Origin: Mycobacterium sp. ST-F2
Lineage (GTDB): Bacteria; Actinomycetota; Actinomycetes; Mycobacteriales; Mycobacteriaceae
Assembly: GCF_001905655.1 (NCBI RefSeq)
Contig: NZ_JMHT01000073.1
Coordinates: 62,001-126,000 of the forward strand
DNA length: 64,000 nt
Reading direction: 5' to 3'
Each line of letters opens with the position of its first letter. Within the stretch, counting starts at the first letter, position 1. Under the pieces are notes generated by a model. That model had not been told where the DNA came from, searched no databases, and saw only the letters and a list, made by a program, of their open reading frames with translations. Of this stretch, positions 35,199 through 43,318 are shown in pieces. Made by a program: the position numbers and the translations under genes.

Positions 35199-36878
35199 CT
35201 ACGCCGTCCGCTGACCGGTCAGCAGCGTCTCGATCAGCTCGCGGTACGGGCCGACCAGGTACGCGGTGTCGCCCGCACAGAGCCGGGCGTCGCGCCGCGG
35301 CCGCCGATGGGTGGTGCCTGCCCGGGTGAAGGCGATGACCCGGATCTGGGTCCGCACCTCTGCCATCTGCATGCCGTCGAGGGCGCTGCCGGCGTCGACG
35401 TGGACGGCGCCCACCGTGAACGACTGCTGTCCCACCGAAAAGGTGCCCAGCACCTGTAATCCCATCGCCGCGCCGACGAACCACGGGGCGGCCAGTTCGA
35501 CCGTCGACCGGACGTGGGCGAAGCCGAAGCGCCCCGCGACCGCGGCTCCGAGCGTGCGGTCGTAGATGCGCAACACCAGTGGCACGTCGGGCCGGTCGAT
35601 CTCCGGCAGCACCCGGGGGCTGAGCATCTCGCGCAGCACGATGCCGGTCTCGATGTTGACCATGTCGTCCTGGGTCAGCACGGCGACGGCGCGCGCCCGG
35701 TCCAGCCGCGCCAGCTCCAGCGTCTGCCGCAGGGTCGCGTCGCCGAAGATCACCGGGACGTCCAACTGGGCGGCCTGCGCCAGGAACCGGTTGGACTCGT
35801 CACGTTCGATGACGGCGACGTCGTAGCCGGCCGCCGCCAGATCGCTGACCACGCGGATACCGAATGAGCCGAGGCCCACCACGACGATGTGGTTGCGCAG
35901 ATGTTGCACGCGCCGGCGCCCCGAGGAATTGCCCAGACGACGCGACAGCAGCGCGTCGGCGACGAACGCGACCAGGATCGCGGTGGTGGTGACCCCGGCG
36001 AACATGAGCCCGATGCCCCACAGCCGCAACCAGGTTGGTTGATGCATGAAGCTGAAGTCGCCGTAGCCGACCGTGGCGATGGTCTCGGTGGAGAAGTACA
36101 GCGCATCGATCCAGCTCATGCCGGCCGGGTTGTGATACGCGAAGCGCAGCAGCACCGTCGAGCCCAGCAGCAGTGATGCCGACGTGCCGAGGGCCCACCA
36201 GAAAATGGGATTGATGTCGTCGCGGATGACGCGCAGCGTGTCGATCACTCGGCGTGGCCACGGGCGGTGCGTCCGGCTGGACAGCGGGCGCGGCACCGTG
36301 ATGCCGGCGTCCGCCAATTCGTCGGCGGTGCCGATCATGGCCGTCCAGTCGCCGGCATGCACCCCGAAATCCCTTCCAGGACAAGGCGTGACCTCACCGG
36401 GTGATTCCGCGTTCTCGCCGCGGATGACGGCGACGGGCGCCAGGTCGCCGAACATCTCCCGCAGCGTGGCGTCGCGCGGGGCCTCGGTGCCGGAGATGAC
36501 GAAGTCGATGCCGGCCGCCGAGATGGTGTGTGTGGTGCGGGCCAGACAGGCTTCGACGACCGACGGCGCGGCCAGGTCGGCGACGTCCAGGACCGCGCCG
36601 GGGCCGTTGTCCTCGGCTACCGCAGCGCGCAGCACACTGTTGGCCAGCCGGGTCACCACCCGGACGGTCGGGTTGAGCTCCCTTGCCAACAGGGCGATTT
36701 CGAGGTTGACGGCATCGTCGTCACCGGCACACACGATGGCCGCGGCGCTGGTGACGATGGCCGCCTTGAGGCCGGCCGGTTCATGGATCGTCACCACCGT
36801 CGCACCCGCCGTCTGCAGCCCCTCGGTGATCCGGTTGGCCAACGCGTCGGTGCCGCAGACGATGACGTGTCCCTGCAT
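35199..36878 (-). CDS. RCK-gated potassium-channel-type protein with RCK domains on both sides of the pore
   Basis: A 559-residue protein. Residues 1-130 form an RCK/TrkA-N Rossmann domain (MQGHVIVCGTDALANRI), followed by a TrkA-C-like region. The pore unit near 225-320 has TM1, the pore helix and filter ETIATVGYGDFSFM, and TM2 LWGIGLMFAGVTTTAILVAF. A second RCK module starts at about 335 (HIVVVGLGSFGIRVVSDLAAAG) and runs with an RCK-C domain to the C-terminus. TVGYGD is the K+ selectivity filter. Most bacterial RCK channels have the pore at the N-terminus. It follows the cupin gene by 5 nt. Confidence 0.85.
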   Translation of the reverse strand: MQGHVIVCGTDALANRITEGLQTAGATVVTIHEPAGLKAAIVTSAAAIVCAGDDDAVNLEIALLARELNPTVRVVTRLANSVLRAAVAEDNGPGAVLDVADLAAPSVVEACLARTTHTISAAGIDFVISGTEAPRDATLREMFGDLAPVAVIRGENAESPGEVTPCPGRDFGVHAGDWTAMIGTADELADAGITVPRPLSSRTHRPWPRRVIDTLRVIRDDINPIFWWALGTSASLLLGSTVLLRFAYHNPAGMSWIDALYFSTETIATVGYGDFSFMHQPTWLRLWGIGLMFAGVTTTAILVAFVADALLSRRLGNSSGRRRVQHLRNHIVVVGLGSFGIRVVSDLAAAGYDVAVIERDESNRFLAQAAQLDVPVIFGDATLRQTLELARLDRARAVAVLTQDDMVNIETGIVLREMLSPRVLPEIDRPDVPLVLRIYDRTLGAAVAGRFGFAHVRSTVELAAPWFVGAAMGLQVLGTFSVGQQSFTVGAVHVDAGSALDGMQMAEVRTQIRVIAFTRAGTTHRRPRRDARLCAGDTAYLVGPYRELIETLLTGQRTA

Positions 36879-36883
36879 GTGCC

Positions 36884-37324
36884 CTACTGCCCGGTCAGCG
36901 CGAAGTCGGCGAAGTCGAAGCCTGGCACCACAACACAACTGACCAGGGTGGGTTCCTCGTCCCCGGGCCGGGCGCGCTGCCAGTGCCCCGGCGGCACCAG
37001 CGCCTGCGGCCGCGCGCCCGCCGCGACGTCCGCGCCCAGCAGCACGGTGTCCGCGGTCGCCGGCTCCGGCCCGACCTCCAGCAGCAGCGGACTGCCGCGG
37101 TGGAAGAACCACAGTTCGGCGCTGTGCACGGTGTGCCAGGCGGACTGCTGCCCGAGCATCAGCAGGAACAGGATCGCGGTCCCGGCGCTGCGCGGGCCGG
37201 AATACTGCGCGGGCAGCGCGGATTGGGGGACGGTCAGGTCGCTGCGCCAGGTCTCGCGGTACCAGCCGCCTTCCGGATGCGGCGACAGGTCGAGCTGCCG
37301 CGCCCAATCGGGGAGATCGGTCAT
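36884..37324 (-). CDS. DUF985 cupin-domain protein
   Basis: A 146-residue single-domain cupin of the DUF985 (PF06172) type. It has LDLSPHPEGGWYRETWRSD at the start and AWHTVHSAELWFFHRGSPLLL, where the His and Glu residues would form the cupin metal or ligand site, and LVSCVVVPGFDFADFAL at the end. The function is unknown for most members. It is cotranscribed with the ion-channel gene downstream. Confidence 0.85.
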   Translation of the reverse strand: MTDLPDWARQLDLSPHPEGGWYRETWRSDLTVPQSALPAQYSGPRSAGTAILFLLMLGQQSAWHTVHSAELWFFHRGSPLLLEVGPEPATADTVLLGADVAAGARPQALVPPGHWQRARPGDEEPTLVSCVVVPGFDFADFALTGQ

Positions 37325-37386
37325 GGCACTTGAGGCTACGGCTGATCAGCTGTGTCGGCCTGCCGGATGGTCTATACGCTCGTGGC

Positions 37387-37797
37387 ATGGAACGGTTGCG
37401 GCCCGCCTGGATCGTCGCGCTGTGCGCGCTGGTGCTGTTGGTCAGTGCCTGGTTGCCGTGGCTGTCGAGCCCGGCGGGGCATGCGAACGCCATCGGCGGC
37501 AAGGTCGGGCATATCACTGTTCCGCCACCGGGTTTCGGGGTGGGGCAGCTGATGGTGCTGCTGGCCTCATGCCTGCTCGTGGCGGCCACGATGGCCGCGC
37601 GCCGGCTGTCGTCGCGCGTCGCTTCCGTTGTGGCCCTGGTGCTTTCGGCCGGGTTGACGGCGCTCGGGGTCTGGTATCACGTGCTGTACGTGCACAGCCC
37701 GGTGGTCGCGTCGTACGGGTTGTATGTCGGGCTGGTCGCGGCTGCACTGGCGATAGTGCTGTCAGTGCTGGCCTCCGTCGTCGCCTGGCGGTCGTGA
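37387..37797 (+). CDS. Small four-helix membrane protein, unknown function
   Basis: A 136-residue hydrophobic protein with four predicted membrane segments (residues about 8-27, 52-71, 78-97, 108-132). The loop after TM1 contains HANAIGGKVGHITVPPPGFG. No family was recognised. The stop overlaps the ATG of the acetyltransferase gene (TGATG), so the two are coupled. Confidence 0.7.
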   Translation: MERLRPAWIVALCALVLLVSAWLPWLSSPAGHANAIGGKVGHITVPPPGFGVGQLMVLLASCLLVAATMAARRLSSRVASVVALVLSAGLTALGVWYHVLYVHSPVVASYGLYVGLVAAALAIVLSVLASVVAWRS

Positions 37798-38384
37798 TGG
37801 GGTTCGTCGAACCCGTCGTGCTGACGGGGCAGCGGTGGGTGACGCTGGAACCGCTGACCACCGATCACATTCCAGAGATCGCCGAGGCGGCGGCCGACGG
37901 TGACCCGGGCCGGTTGTGGTTCACCTCCGCGCCCTCGCCGACGACGGCGGCAGAGTGGGTGCAGGCCCGGTTGGCGGTGCAGCGCCCGGATACCGGGTTG
38001 ACGTTCGTCGTGCGCGCGCTCGACGGCCGGCTCATCGGCTCGTCCAGCTACCTCAATGTGGACGGTCCCAACCGGCGTCTGGAGATCGGTGCCACCTGGT
38101 ACGTGGAGTCGGTTCGGCGGACCGGGGTGAACACCGAAACCAAGCTGCTGCTGCTCGGGCACGCTTTTGAAGCGCTCCACTGTATAGCAGTTGAGTTCAG
38201 AACCCACTTCTTCAACTCGGCGAGTCGCGCGGCAATTGAGCGGCTCGGAGCCAAGCTCGACGGGGTGCTGCGCTCACATCAGTTGCTCGGTGACGGTTCT
38301 CGCCGGGACACCGTGGTGTATTCGATCCTCGACATCGAATGGCCCGCGGTGCGCAACAACCTGCAATTCCGCCTGAACCGGTAA
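37797..38384 (+). CDS. GNAT-family N-acetyltransferase (RimJ/RimL-like)
   Basis: A 195-residue GNAT protein. The pattern LTGQRWVTLEPLTTDHIPEIAEAA, then LTFVVRALDGRLIGSSSYLNV, then RRLEIGATWYVESVRRTGVNTETKLLLLGHAFE and NSASRAAIERLGAKLDGVLRSH is that of the ribosomal-protein and antibiotic acetyltransferase group. The RRTGVNTE stretch takes the place of the acetyl-CoA pyrophosphate loop. The substrate is unknown. It is coupled to the membrane protein upstream. Confidence 0.85.
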   Translation: MGFVEPVVLTGQRWVTLEPLTTDHIPEIAEAAADGDPGRLWFTSAPSPTTAAEWVQARLAVQRPDTGLTFVVRALDGRLIGSSSYLNVDGPNRRLEIGATWYVESVRRTGVNTETKLLLLGHAFEALHCIAVEFRTHFFNSASRAAIERLGAKLDGVLRSHQLLGDGSRRDTVVYSILDIEWPAVRNNLQFRLNR

Positions 38385-38522
38385 CTTCGCCCACCCCGGT
38401 GATCAGCATCTCTTGAGCAAAACTTGACAGTTTGCCAAGCTATGTTTTTGAATTCGTGTCTAATCGTGACCGAATTGTGATTTGATCCAAGCATCGGTTC
38501 GTTCGCTTGATCGGGGGGACGG

Positions 38523-39068
38523 ATGTACGCAATGAGCTTCAAGTCGTATGCGGGTGTCGCGCTCGCGGCCGCTTTGATCGCCGCCGGCGGGATGATGACG
38601 GCGCCCGCGAGCAACGCTGATTCGGCGTCGTACGTCGACCCGATGTCCTACGGTCAGCAGACCGGTCAGCCTGCCGGCCAGCAGTACGCCGGCCCCGCCC
38701 GGACCATGGGCGCGGTCCAGGCCTCGAACTCCGGCTGGCCGGGCCAGTGCACGTGGGGTGCGCTGCAGATGGCTTTCCAGAACGTGGGCTACTACCCGGA
38801 CATCCATGGCAATGCCAGGGTCTGGGCTGACGCCGCCCGGTCCCGTGGCTGGACCGTCGTGGACGAGCCGCAGGCCCGGTCCATCGCGGTATACCCGGCC
38901 GAACTGCCCGGGGTGAGCCAGTACGGCCATGTGGCCTGGGTGAATTCGGTGTCCGGCCGGTGGATCAACATCACCGAGATGAACAACGAGTCCCACGGCG
39001 GGCCGTTCGCCTGGTGGACCCGCGACACCCAGCACATCCCCGGGATGAGCTACATCCTGATTCCCTGA
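38523..39068 (+). CDS. Secreted CHAP-domain protein (putative peptidoglycan hydrolase)
   Basis: A 181-residue exported protein. A signal peptide spans about residues 1-35 (cleavage after ASNA). A Gln/Pro-rich spacer follows, then a CHAP domain: catalytic Cys in GQCTWGALQMAF and His in QYGHVAWVNSVSG. CHAP enzymes cut peptide bonds in peptidoglycan or act as amidases. No cell-wall binding repeat is present. The 140-bp upstream region is AT-rich for this genome and contains TTGACA at 38424. A second ATG at 38532 is an alternative start. Confidence 0.85.
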   Translation: MYAMSFKSYAGVALAAALIAAGGMMTAPASNADSASYVDPMSYGQQTGQPAGQQYAGPARTMGAVQASNSGWPGQCTWGALQMAFQNVGYYPDIHGNARVWADAARSRGWTVVDEPQARSIAVYPAELPGVSQYGHVAWVNSVSGRWINITEMNNESHGGPFAWWTRDTQHIPGMSYILIP

Positions 39069-39073
39069 CGCCG

Positions 39074-40126
39074 TTACGGCCGCGCTTCGAAGACGAGGTT
39101 GAACGGCGTCTCGGTGGCGCGCCGGAACCGGGTGAAACCGCCTTCGTCGACGACGACGTCGCGCAGCCTGGCCTCCCCGGCCTGCGCGCCGAGCGCCGGC
39201 CCATTGCGGGCGAGTGACACCGGCACGCAGATCTGCGACGAGGCGCCGTACATCATGCGGCCGATCGGATTCAGGTTGTCCTGCACCCGATCGTTGGCGA
39301 ACGGCTCGACGAGCATCGCGATGCCGTCGGTTTTGAGTGCCGCGCGGGTGTGCTGCATGACCCCGACCGGATCAGCCATGTCGTGCAGGCAGTCGAAGAA
39401 CGCGATCAGGTCGAAATCCTTGTCTTCGTAGCCTGTCGCGTCGGCGACCTCGAACTTGGCGTTGGGCACGCCCGCCTCCGCGGCGCGTTCCGCGGCGACC
39501 CGGACCGACTCGTCGTGATAGTCGTAGCCGATGAACGTCGAGTTCGGGTAGGTCTGGGCCATCAGGACGGTGCTGGCGCCGTGGCCGCAGCCGACGTCGG
39601 CGACCTTGGCTCCGCTTTCCAGGCGCTCGACCACGCCGTCGAGCGCCGGTAGCCATGAGCTGACGAGGTTGGCGTTGTAGCCGGCGCGGAAGAAGCGCTC
39701 GGTGCCGGCGAAAAGGCACGGGTGGTGATCGCCCCATTCCAGGCCGGCGCCGGTTCTGAAATTCTCCGTCGTGCGGTCGAGGACATGGAACACCGCCTCG
39801 ATGATGTTGTAGGCGCCGGGGATGTCGACGGGTCCGTCCGGGTCGGCCAGACACGCCGCCTGTTCCGGACTCAGAGACCAGGTGCCGTCGTCCGCGTCGA
39901 ACTGGACGTAGCCGCCGGCGGCCTGGTTGGCCAGCCACTCGCGGACGTAGCGCTCCACCGTGCCGGTCTTCTCGGCCAGCTGCGTGGACGTGAGCGGTTG
40001 GGCTGCCAGGGCTTTGTACAGCCCCAGGCGATCGCCGAGCAGGATCAGGCTGGCGCTCATCGCGGCACCCATGTCACCTATCGCCATGCCGAGAAATTCG
40101 TTGAGCTTGTCTTCATCCACGGGCAT
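39074..40126 (-). CDS. SAM-dependent methyltransferase with N-terminal winged helix
   Basis: A 350-residue protein. Residues about 20-110 form a winged helix (LTSTQLAEKTGTVERYVREWLANQAAGGYV), as in O-methyltransferase and rRNA-methyltransferase relatives. The SAM site follows: KVADVGCGHGASTVLMAQTYPNSTFIGYDYH, then FDLIAFFDCLHDMADP. The ATG at 40126 has GGAGG at ideal distance. It is divergent from the SLC13 transporter gene. The acceptor is unknown. Confidence 0.87.
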   Translation of the reverse strand: MPVDEDKLNEFLGMAIGDMGAAMSASLILLGDRLGLYKALAAQPLTSTQLAEKTGTVERYVREWLANQAAGGYVQFDADDGTWSLSPEQAACLADPDGPVDIPGAYNIIEAVFHVLDRTTENFRTGAGLEWGDHHPCLFAGTERFFRAGYNANLVSSWLPALDGVVERLESGAKVADVGCGHGASTVLMAQTYPNSTFIGYDYHDESVRVAAERAAEAGVPNAKFEVADATGYEDKDFDLIAFFDCLHDMADPVGVMQHTRAALKTDGIAMLVEPFANDRVQDNLNPIGRMMYGASSQICVPVSLARNGPALGAQAGEARLRDVVVDEGGFTRFRRATETPFNLVFEARP

Positions 40127-40337
40127 GTCTGGACCTCCAGAAATGTGGTTGCCAGCTTGACTGTACGGCTGCCGAAATTCCTGAACAATGCGTAGTTTTT
40201 CGACGGTTGAACGCGTGCTGCGGCAATTGACTTGGGGCGACGTGCGCTCCGGATTCGGGGCATCTCCGACCGATCCGCGGCGCCGAATGTTATTGATCAA
40301 GGGTGCTCGTATCGGTCGGCGTGGTTCAGGTTCGCCA

Positions 40338-42176
40338 GTGACTCATCAGATGTGGATCGTCGTCGGCATCCTGGCCGGTGCCATCGGCCTGTTCGTGTGG
40401 GGGCGTCCGCGCGCCGACATCGTCGGGGTGCTGGTCGTCGTCGCGTTGATGAGCACCGGAGTGCTGACCCCCACCGAAGCGCTGGCGGGCTTCGGCTCGC
40501 CGGTGGTGATTCTGTTGGCCGGCATCTTCATCGTCAGCGCGGGTCTGGTCAACACCGGAATAACGCAGCGGCTCGGTGAATTCGTCGTCAAGGTCGGTGG
40601 CCGTAGCGAAGCGCGGCTCGTTGCGTTGGTCATGGTGCTGTCCGCCGGCATCGGCTCCGTCATGAACTCGTCGGCGATCGTCTCGATGCTCATTCCGGTG
40701 GTGCTCACCGTCACGGCCGCAACGGGTTTGAACCGTAAGCGCATGCTGATGCCGTTGTGCGTAGCGGTGATGATCAGCGGCATGATGACGTCCATCGCGT
40801 CGTCGCCGAACATCATCATCGAGGGCATCCTCGGCGAACGCGGCATCACACCGACGCTCGGCTTCTTCGGCTTCACCCCGTTCGGCGTCGTCACGCTCGC
40901 GGTGAGCGTCGTGTTCATGCTCGTGATCGGACGTAACCTGTTGAGCCGCAACCGGACCGGTGCGGCCGATGCGCAGGAACCCTCAACCTTCGATGTCATC
41001 GCGTCCTACGGTTTGCGGCCCCGCTGGCACCTGCTGCACGTGTCCGCCGATTCGCCACTGGTCGGGCAATCGGTTGCCGCGCAACGCCAACCGCTGCGCG
41101 ACCGCTACGGCCTCGAGCTTCTCGGCTTCGAGAAGCACACGCGCGGTCCGGCCCAGTACCTGTCGGCGCGGCCGGAAACCGTATTCGAGGCAGGCGATCT
41201 GGTCTTTACCCTGGTCGATGAACAGCAGACCGCTGCGGTGGCGGCCGACCTGCGCTGTCAGGTGACGGGTCCGCGCGCCGACGACGAGCGCCGCGAAGTG
41301 CTGCAGAACGTCGGGGTGGCCGAGGTGATGCTCGCGCCCGAGTCGAAGTCGATCGGTATGACGCTCGGTGACCTCGATCTGGCCGCCGCTCACAACGTGA
41401 CCGTCCTGGCGGTCCGGCACCGCGGTCAGAACATCACCGAGAACCTGCCGAGCCGCACCCTCGACTTCGGCGACGCGATGTTGGTGGGTGGCAACTGGGA
41501 CGACATCGAGCGGCTCAGCGATTCGCGCCGGAACTTCATCCTGCTGAACCTGCCTGCCGAATACGAACAGCGGTTGGTGGCGCCGGGCCGAGCCCGTGCC
41601 GCGGTGCTCATCCTGGTCGCCATGGTGGCGTGCATGGCGTTCGGCTGGCTGCCCAGCGCCGACGCGGCGCTGCTCGCGGCGCTCGCCATGGTCGGTGCGG
41701 GCTGCGTGCGTGTCGACAGCATCTACCGGCTGATCAGCTGGAACACCCTGGTGCTGATCGCCGGGATGCTGCCGTTGGCCACGGCGCTGGCCAAGACCGG
41801 AACGACGACGCTGATCGCTCGTCACCTGGTCGACACTCTCGGCGCCCTCGGTCCGACCGGCATGCTCGCGGTGGTGTTCCTGGTGACCGCGCTGGTCGCC
41901 CTGTTCATCTCGAACTCCGCGACCGCCGTGCTCATCGCGCCCGTGGCCATCGAAGCGGCCCAGGCATTGCACGTCTCGCCGCAGGGGTTCGCGATGACGG
42001 TCGCGATCGCCTGCTCCGCCGCGTTCGTCACACCCGTGTCGTCGCCGACCAACATGCTCGTGATGGAGCCCGGCGGCTACCGCTTCTCCGACTACGCGAA
42101 AGTCGGCGTGCCGCTCCTGGCGCTGACCATGGTGATCACGGTGGTCATGGCTCGGCTCATCTACCTACCGGGCTAG
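40338..42176 (+). CDS. SLC13/DASS-family transporter with central TrkA-C (RCK-C) domains
   Basis: A protein of about 612 residues. Membrane segments form two halves (about 5-205 and 420-612) with the paired DASS motifs NSSAIVSMLIPVVLT / SSPNIIIEGILG and NSATAVLIAPVAIEA / TPVSSPTNMLVMEPGGY. Between them lie two TrkA-C modules (about 235-400; LVGQSVAAQRQPLRDRYGLELLG). Members move dicarboxylates, sulfate or similar anions with Na+. The GTG at 40338 was chosen because TM1 starts three residues later; an in-frame start at 40188 would add 50 hydrophilic residues. It is the last host gene before the integrated element. Confidence 0.85.
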   Translation: MTHQMWIVVGILAGAIGLFVWGRPRADIVGVLVVVALMSTGVLTPTEALAGFGSPVVILLAGIFIVSAGLVNTGITQRLGEFVVKVGGRSEARLVALVMVLSAGIGSVMNSSAIVSMLIPVVLTVTAATGLNRKRMLMPLCVAVMISGMMTSIASSPNIIIEGILGERGITPTLGFFGFTPFGVVTLAVSVVFMLVIGRNLLSRNRTGAADAQEPSTFDVIASYGLRPRWHLLHVSADSPLVGQSVAAQRQPLRDRYGLELLGFEKHTRGPAQYLSARPETVFEAGDLVFTLVDEQQTAAVAADLRCQVTGPRADDERREVLQNVGVAEVMLAPESKSIGMTLGDLDLAAAHNVTVLAVRHRGQNITENLPSRTLDFGDAMLVGGNWDDIERLSDSRRNFILLNLPAEYEQRLVAPGRARAAVLILVAMVACMAFGWLPSADAALLAALAMVGAGCVRVDSIYRLISWNTLVLIAGMLPLATALAKTGTTTLIARHLVDTLGALGPTGMLAVVFLVTALVALFISNSATAVLIAPVAIEAAQALHVSPQGFAMTVAIACSAAFVTPVSSPTNMLVMEPGGYRFSDYAKVGVPLLALTMVITVVMARLIYLPG

Positions 42177-42183
42177 CGTCCTA

Positions 42184-42248
42184 CGTCGAGCGTGGCGGCT
42201 GACGAGGCGACACGCGAGGGGGAATCACGGCAGCCGTCACGTTCGACG
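42184..42248 (+). terminator. Imperfect hairpin after the transporter gene
   Basis: Arms at 42184-42204 and 42228-42248 match at 18 of 21 positions (CGTCGAGCGTGG... against CGTCGAACGTGA...). It lies 7 nt after the stop and just before the left attachment site. No T-tract is present. Confidence 0.5.
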
Positions 42249-42261
42249 CAGCGACACGGAA

Positions 42262-42311
42262 AAAGTGCCCCCGGCAGGATTCGAACCTGCGACACCGGCT
42301 TTAGGAGAGCC
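42262..42311. repeat. Left attachment site (attL), tRNA-Arg 3' fragment
   Basis: A 50-bp perfect copy of 60145-60194. It holds the T-arm, acceptor 3' strand and anticodon-loop end of tRNA-Arg but lacks the 5' half, so it is not a functional tRNA. The identity stops at 42311 at the anticodon stem. Here TAGGAGAGC (42302-42310) and GCTCTCCTA (42317-42325) form 9-bp inverted arms around a 6-bp spacer, which looks like the integrase core site. Confidence 0.93.
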
Positions 42312-42501
42312 TGCAAGCTCTCCTAGCTACCGATTCGAAAGCGGTGTTCAACTGGCGATATAACGCCATTTGATGCTAGTCAAAACCACGGCGTGTCGCG
42401 AATCCACCGACCAGGCACCGACCACAGATCAGCGTGGAATTCCGGGCTCAGAAACGAGCGAAGCCCCTCGGCTGCAACCAAGGGGCTCCACGGAGGCAAC
42501 T

Positions 42502-42591
42502 ATGAAAACCACCGTTTGCGCGCGCAGTCGAATCGTACCGCGGGCGCTGAACTACGTCATCGATCCTTCGATCTACGGCGGCGGGAAATGA
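42502..42591 (+). CDS. 29-residue leader-type ORF at the start of the replication operon
   Basis: A 29-codon frame (MKTTVCARSRIVPRALNYVI...) with CGGAGG 6 nt upstream of its ATG. Its stop overlaps the ATG of the next gene (ATGA). A small hairpin (AGCCCCT at 42462 with AGGGGCT ending at 42487) precedes the ribosome site. I recognise no family. Its role may be translational coupling of the rep operon. Confidence 0.5.
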   Translation: MKTTVCARSRIVPRALNYVIDPSIYGGGK

Positions 42592-43067
42592 CGCCCGCGG
42601 ATCAGTTCCCCGGACGCCCGAGCGAGGCTGTGGGTGAAGATCCGCCGAGCCATCTACTGGCAGGGCCTACGGATGAAGATCGTGCACAACTTAGGGCCAA
42701 TTTAGTGACTCGGGCCGCGGAGGTCCGCGAAAACGGCTGGGACTCGTATCGCGGGATCTGGTCCACCGGGGAAGTCGTCGGTGTGGCCGTGGTCCTGGCG
42801 GATCACGCCGAACTCGCCGCGCTTGGCGAGACAGAACAGTCAGCGTTGGAGCGGTGGGCATTCGACCTCTGGGGCCTTCAGCGTGGGCCGGCGGATGTCG
42901 CGAACGGCTGCCAAGGCACGCGTGAGTGGTTCCAGAATACTGCCCAGGAACTGGCTAACGACGGCGCCCTGCGTGATCTATTACGGCGCGCTACCGATTC
43001 GCCGACTGTCAGACGGACACGACATCGCCGTACATCGGACTCGGACGGCAAGGGCGGCGCCGAATGA
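42588..43067 (+). CDS. Unknown protein of the AICE replication operon
   Basis: A 159-residue soluble protein. The central part (REWFQNTAQELANDGALRDLLRRATD, WAFDLWGLQRGPADVANGCQG) is helical and acidic, and the C-terminus is basic (VRRTRHRRTSDSDGKGG). I do not recognise a family. It is joined by ATGA overlaps to the ORF before and the ORF after, so it should be made with the replication initiator and may be an accessory or copy-control factor. Confidence 0.65.
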   Translation: MTPADQFPGRPSEAVGEDPPSHLLAGPTDEDRAQLRANLVTRAAEVRENGWDSYRGIWSTGEVVGVAVVLADHAELAALGETEQSALERWAFDLWGLQRGPADVANGCQGTREWFQNTAQELANDGALRDLLRRATDSPTVRRTRHRRTSDSDGKGGAE

Positions 43068-43318
43068 CTATCGCGGGGTTCTCGGTAGGCGTACGGAAGT
43101 CTGAAGTCACCGTAGTGGCACCCAGATTCGCCGCAGCCGTTCGTTACGGACTGTCAGCAGAGGAAGCCAACGACCTGGCCGAGGCGCTTCAGAATGCGGC
43201 CGGCAGGGCTTCGCAATACGCAGAACGACGCGGCGGGCACCGGCGATCTGCGGTCAACGGGGACGGCCGACTGGCTCAGACCTCGTTCGACGACATCCAG
43301 AAGGGTTGGCTCGGATGA
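43064..43318 (+). CDS. Small unknown protein preceding rep
   Basis: An 84-residue protein (MTIAGFSVGVRKSEVTVVAP...). It has a helical middle (GLSAEEANDLAEALQNAAGRASQYA) and a basic stretch (ERRGGHRRS). It overlaps the genes on both sides by 4 nt. No family was recognised. Its position just before rep suggests regulation of replication, but nothing in the sequence shows this directly. Confidence 0.6.
   Translation: MTIAGFSVGVRKSEVTVVAPRFAAAVRYGLSAEEANDLAEALQNAAGRASQYAERRGGHRRSAVNGDGRLAQTSFDDIQKGWLG

Noticed and set aside
42262..42311. Apparent tRNA-Arg at the left end of the element
   Set aside because: Only the 3' part is present. The sequence beyond 42311 does not form the D arm or the 5' acceptor strand, so it is the attL fragment and not a gene.
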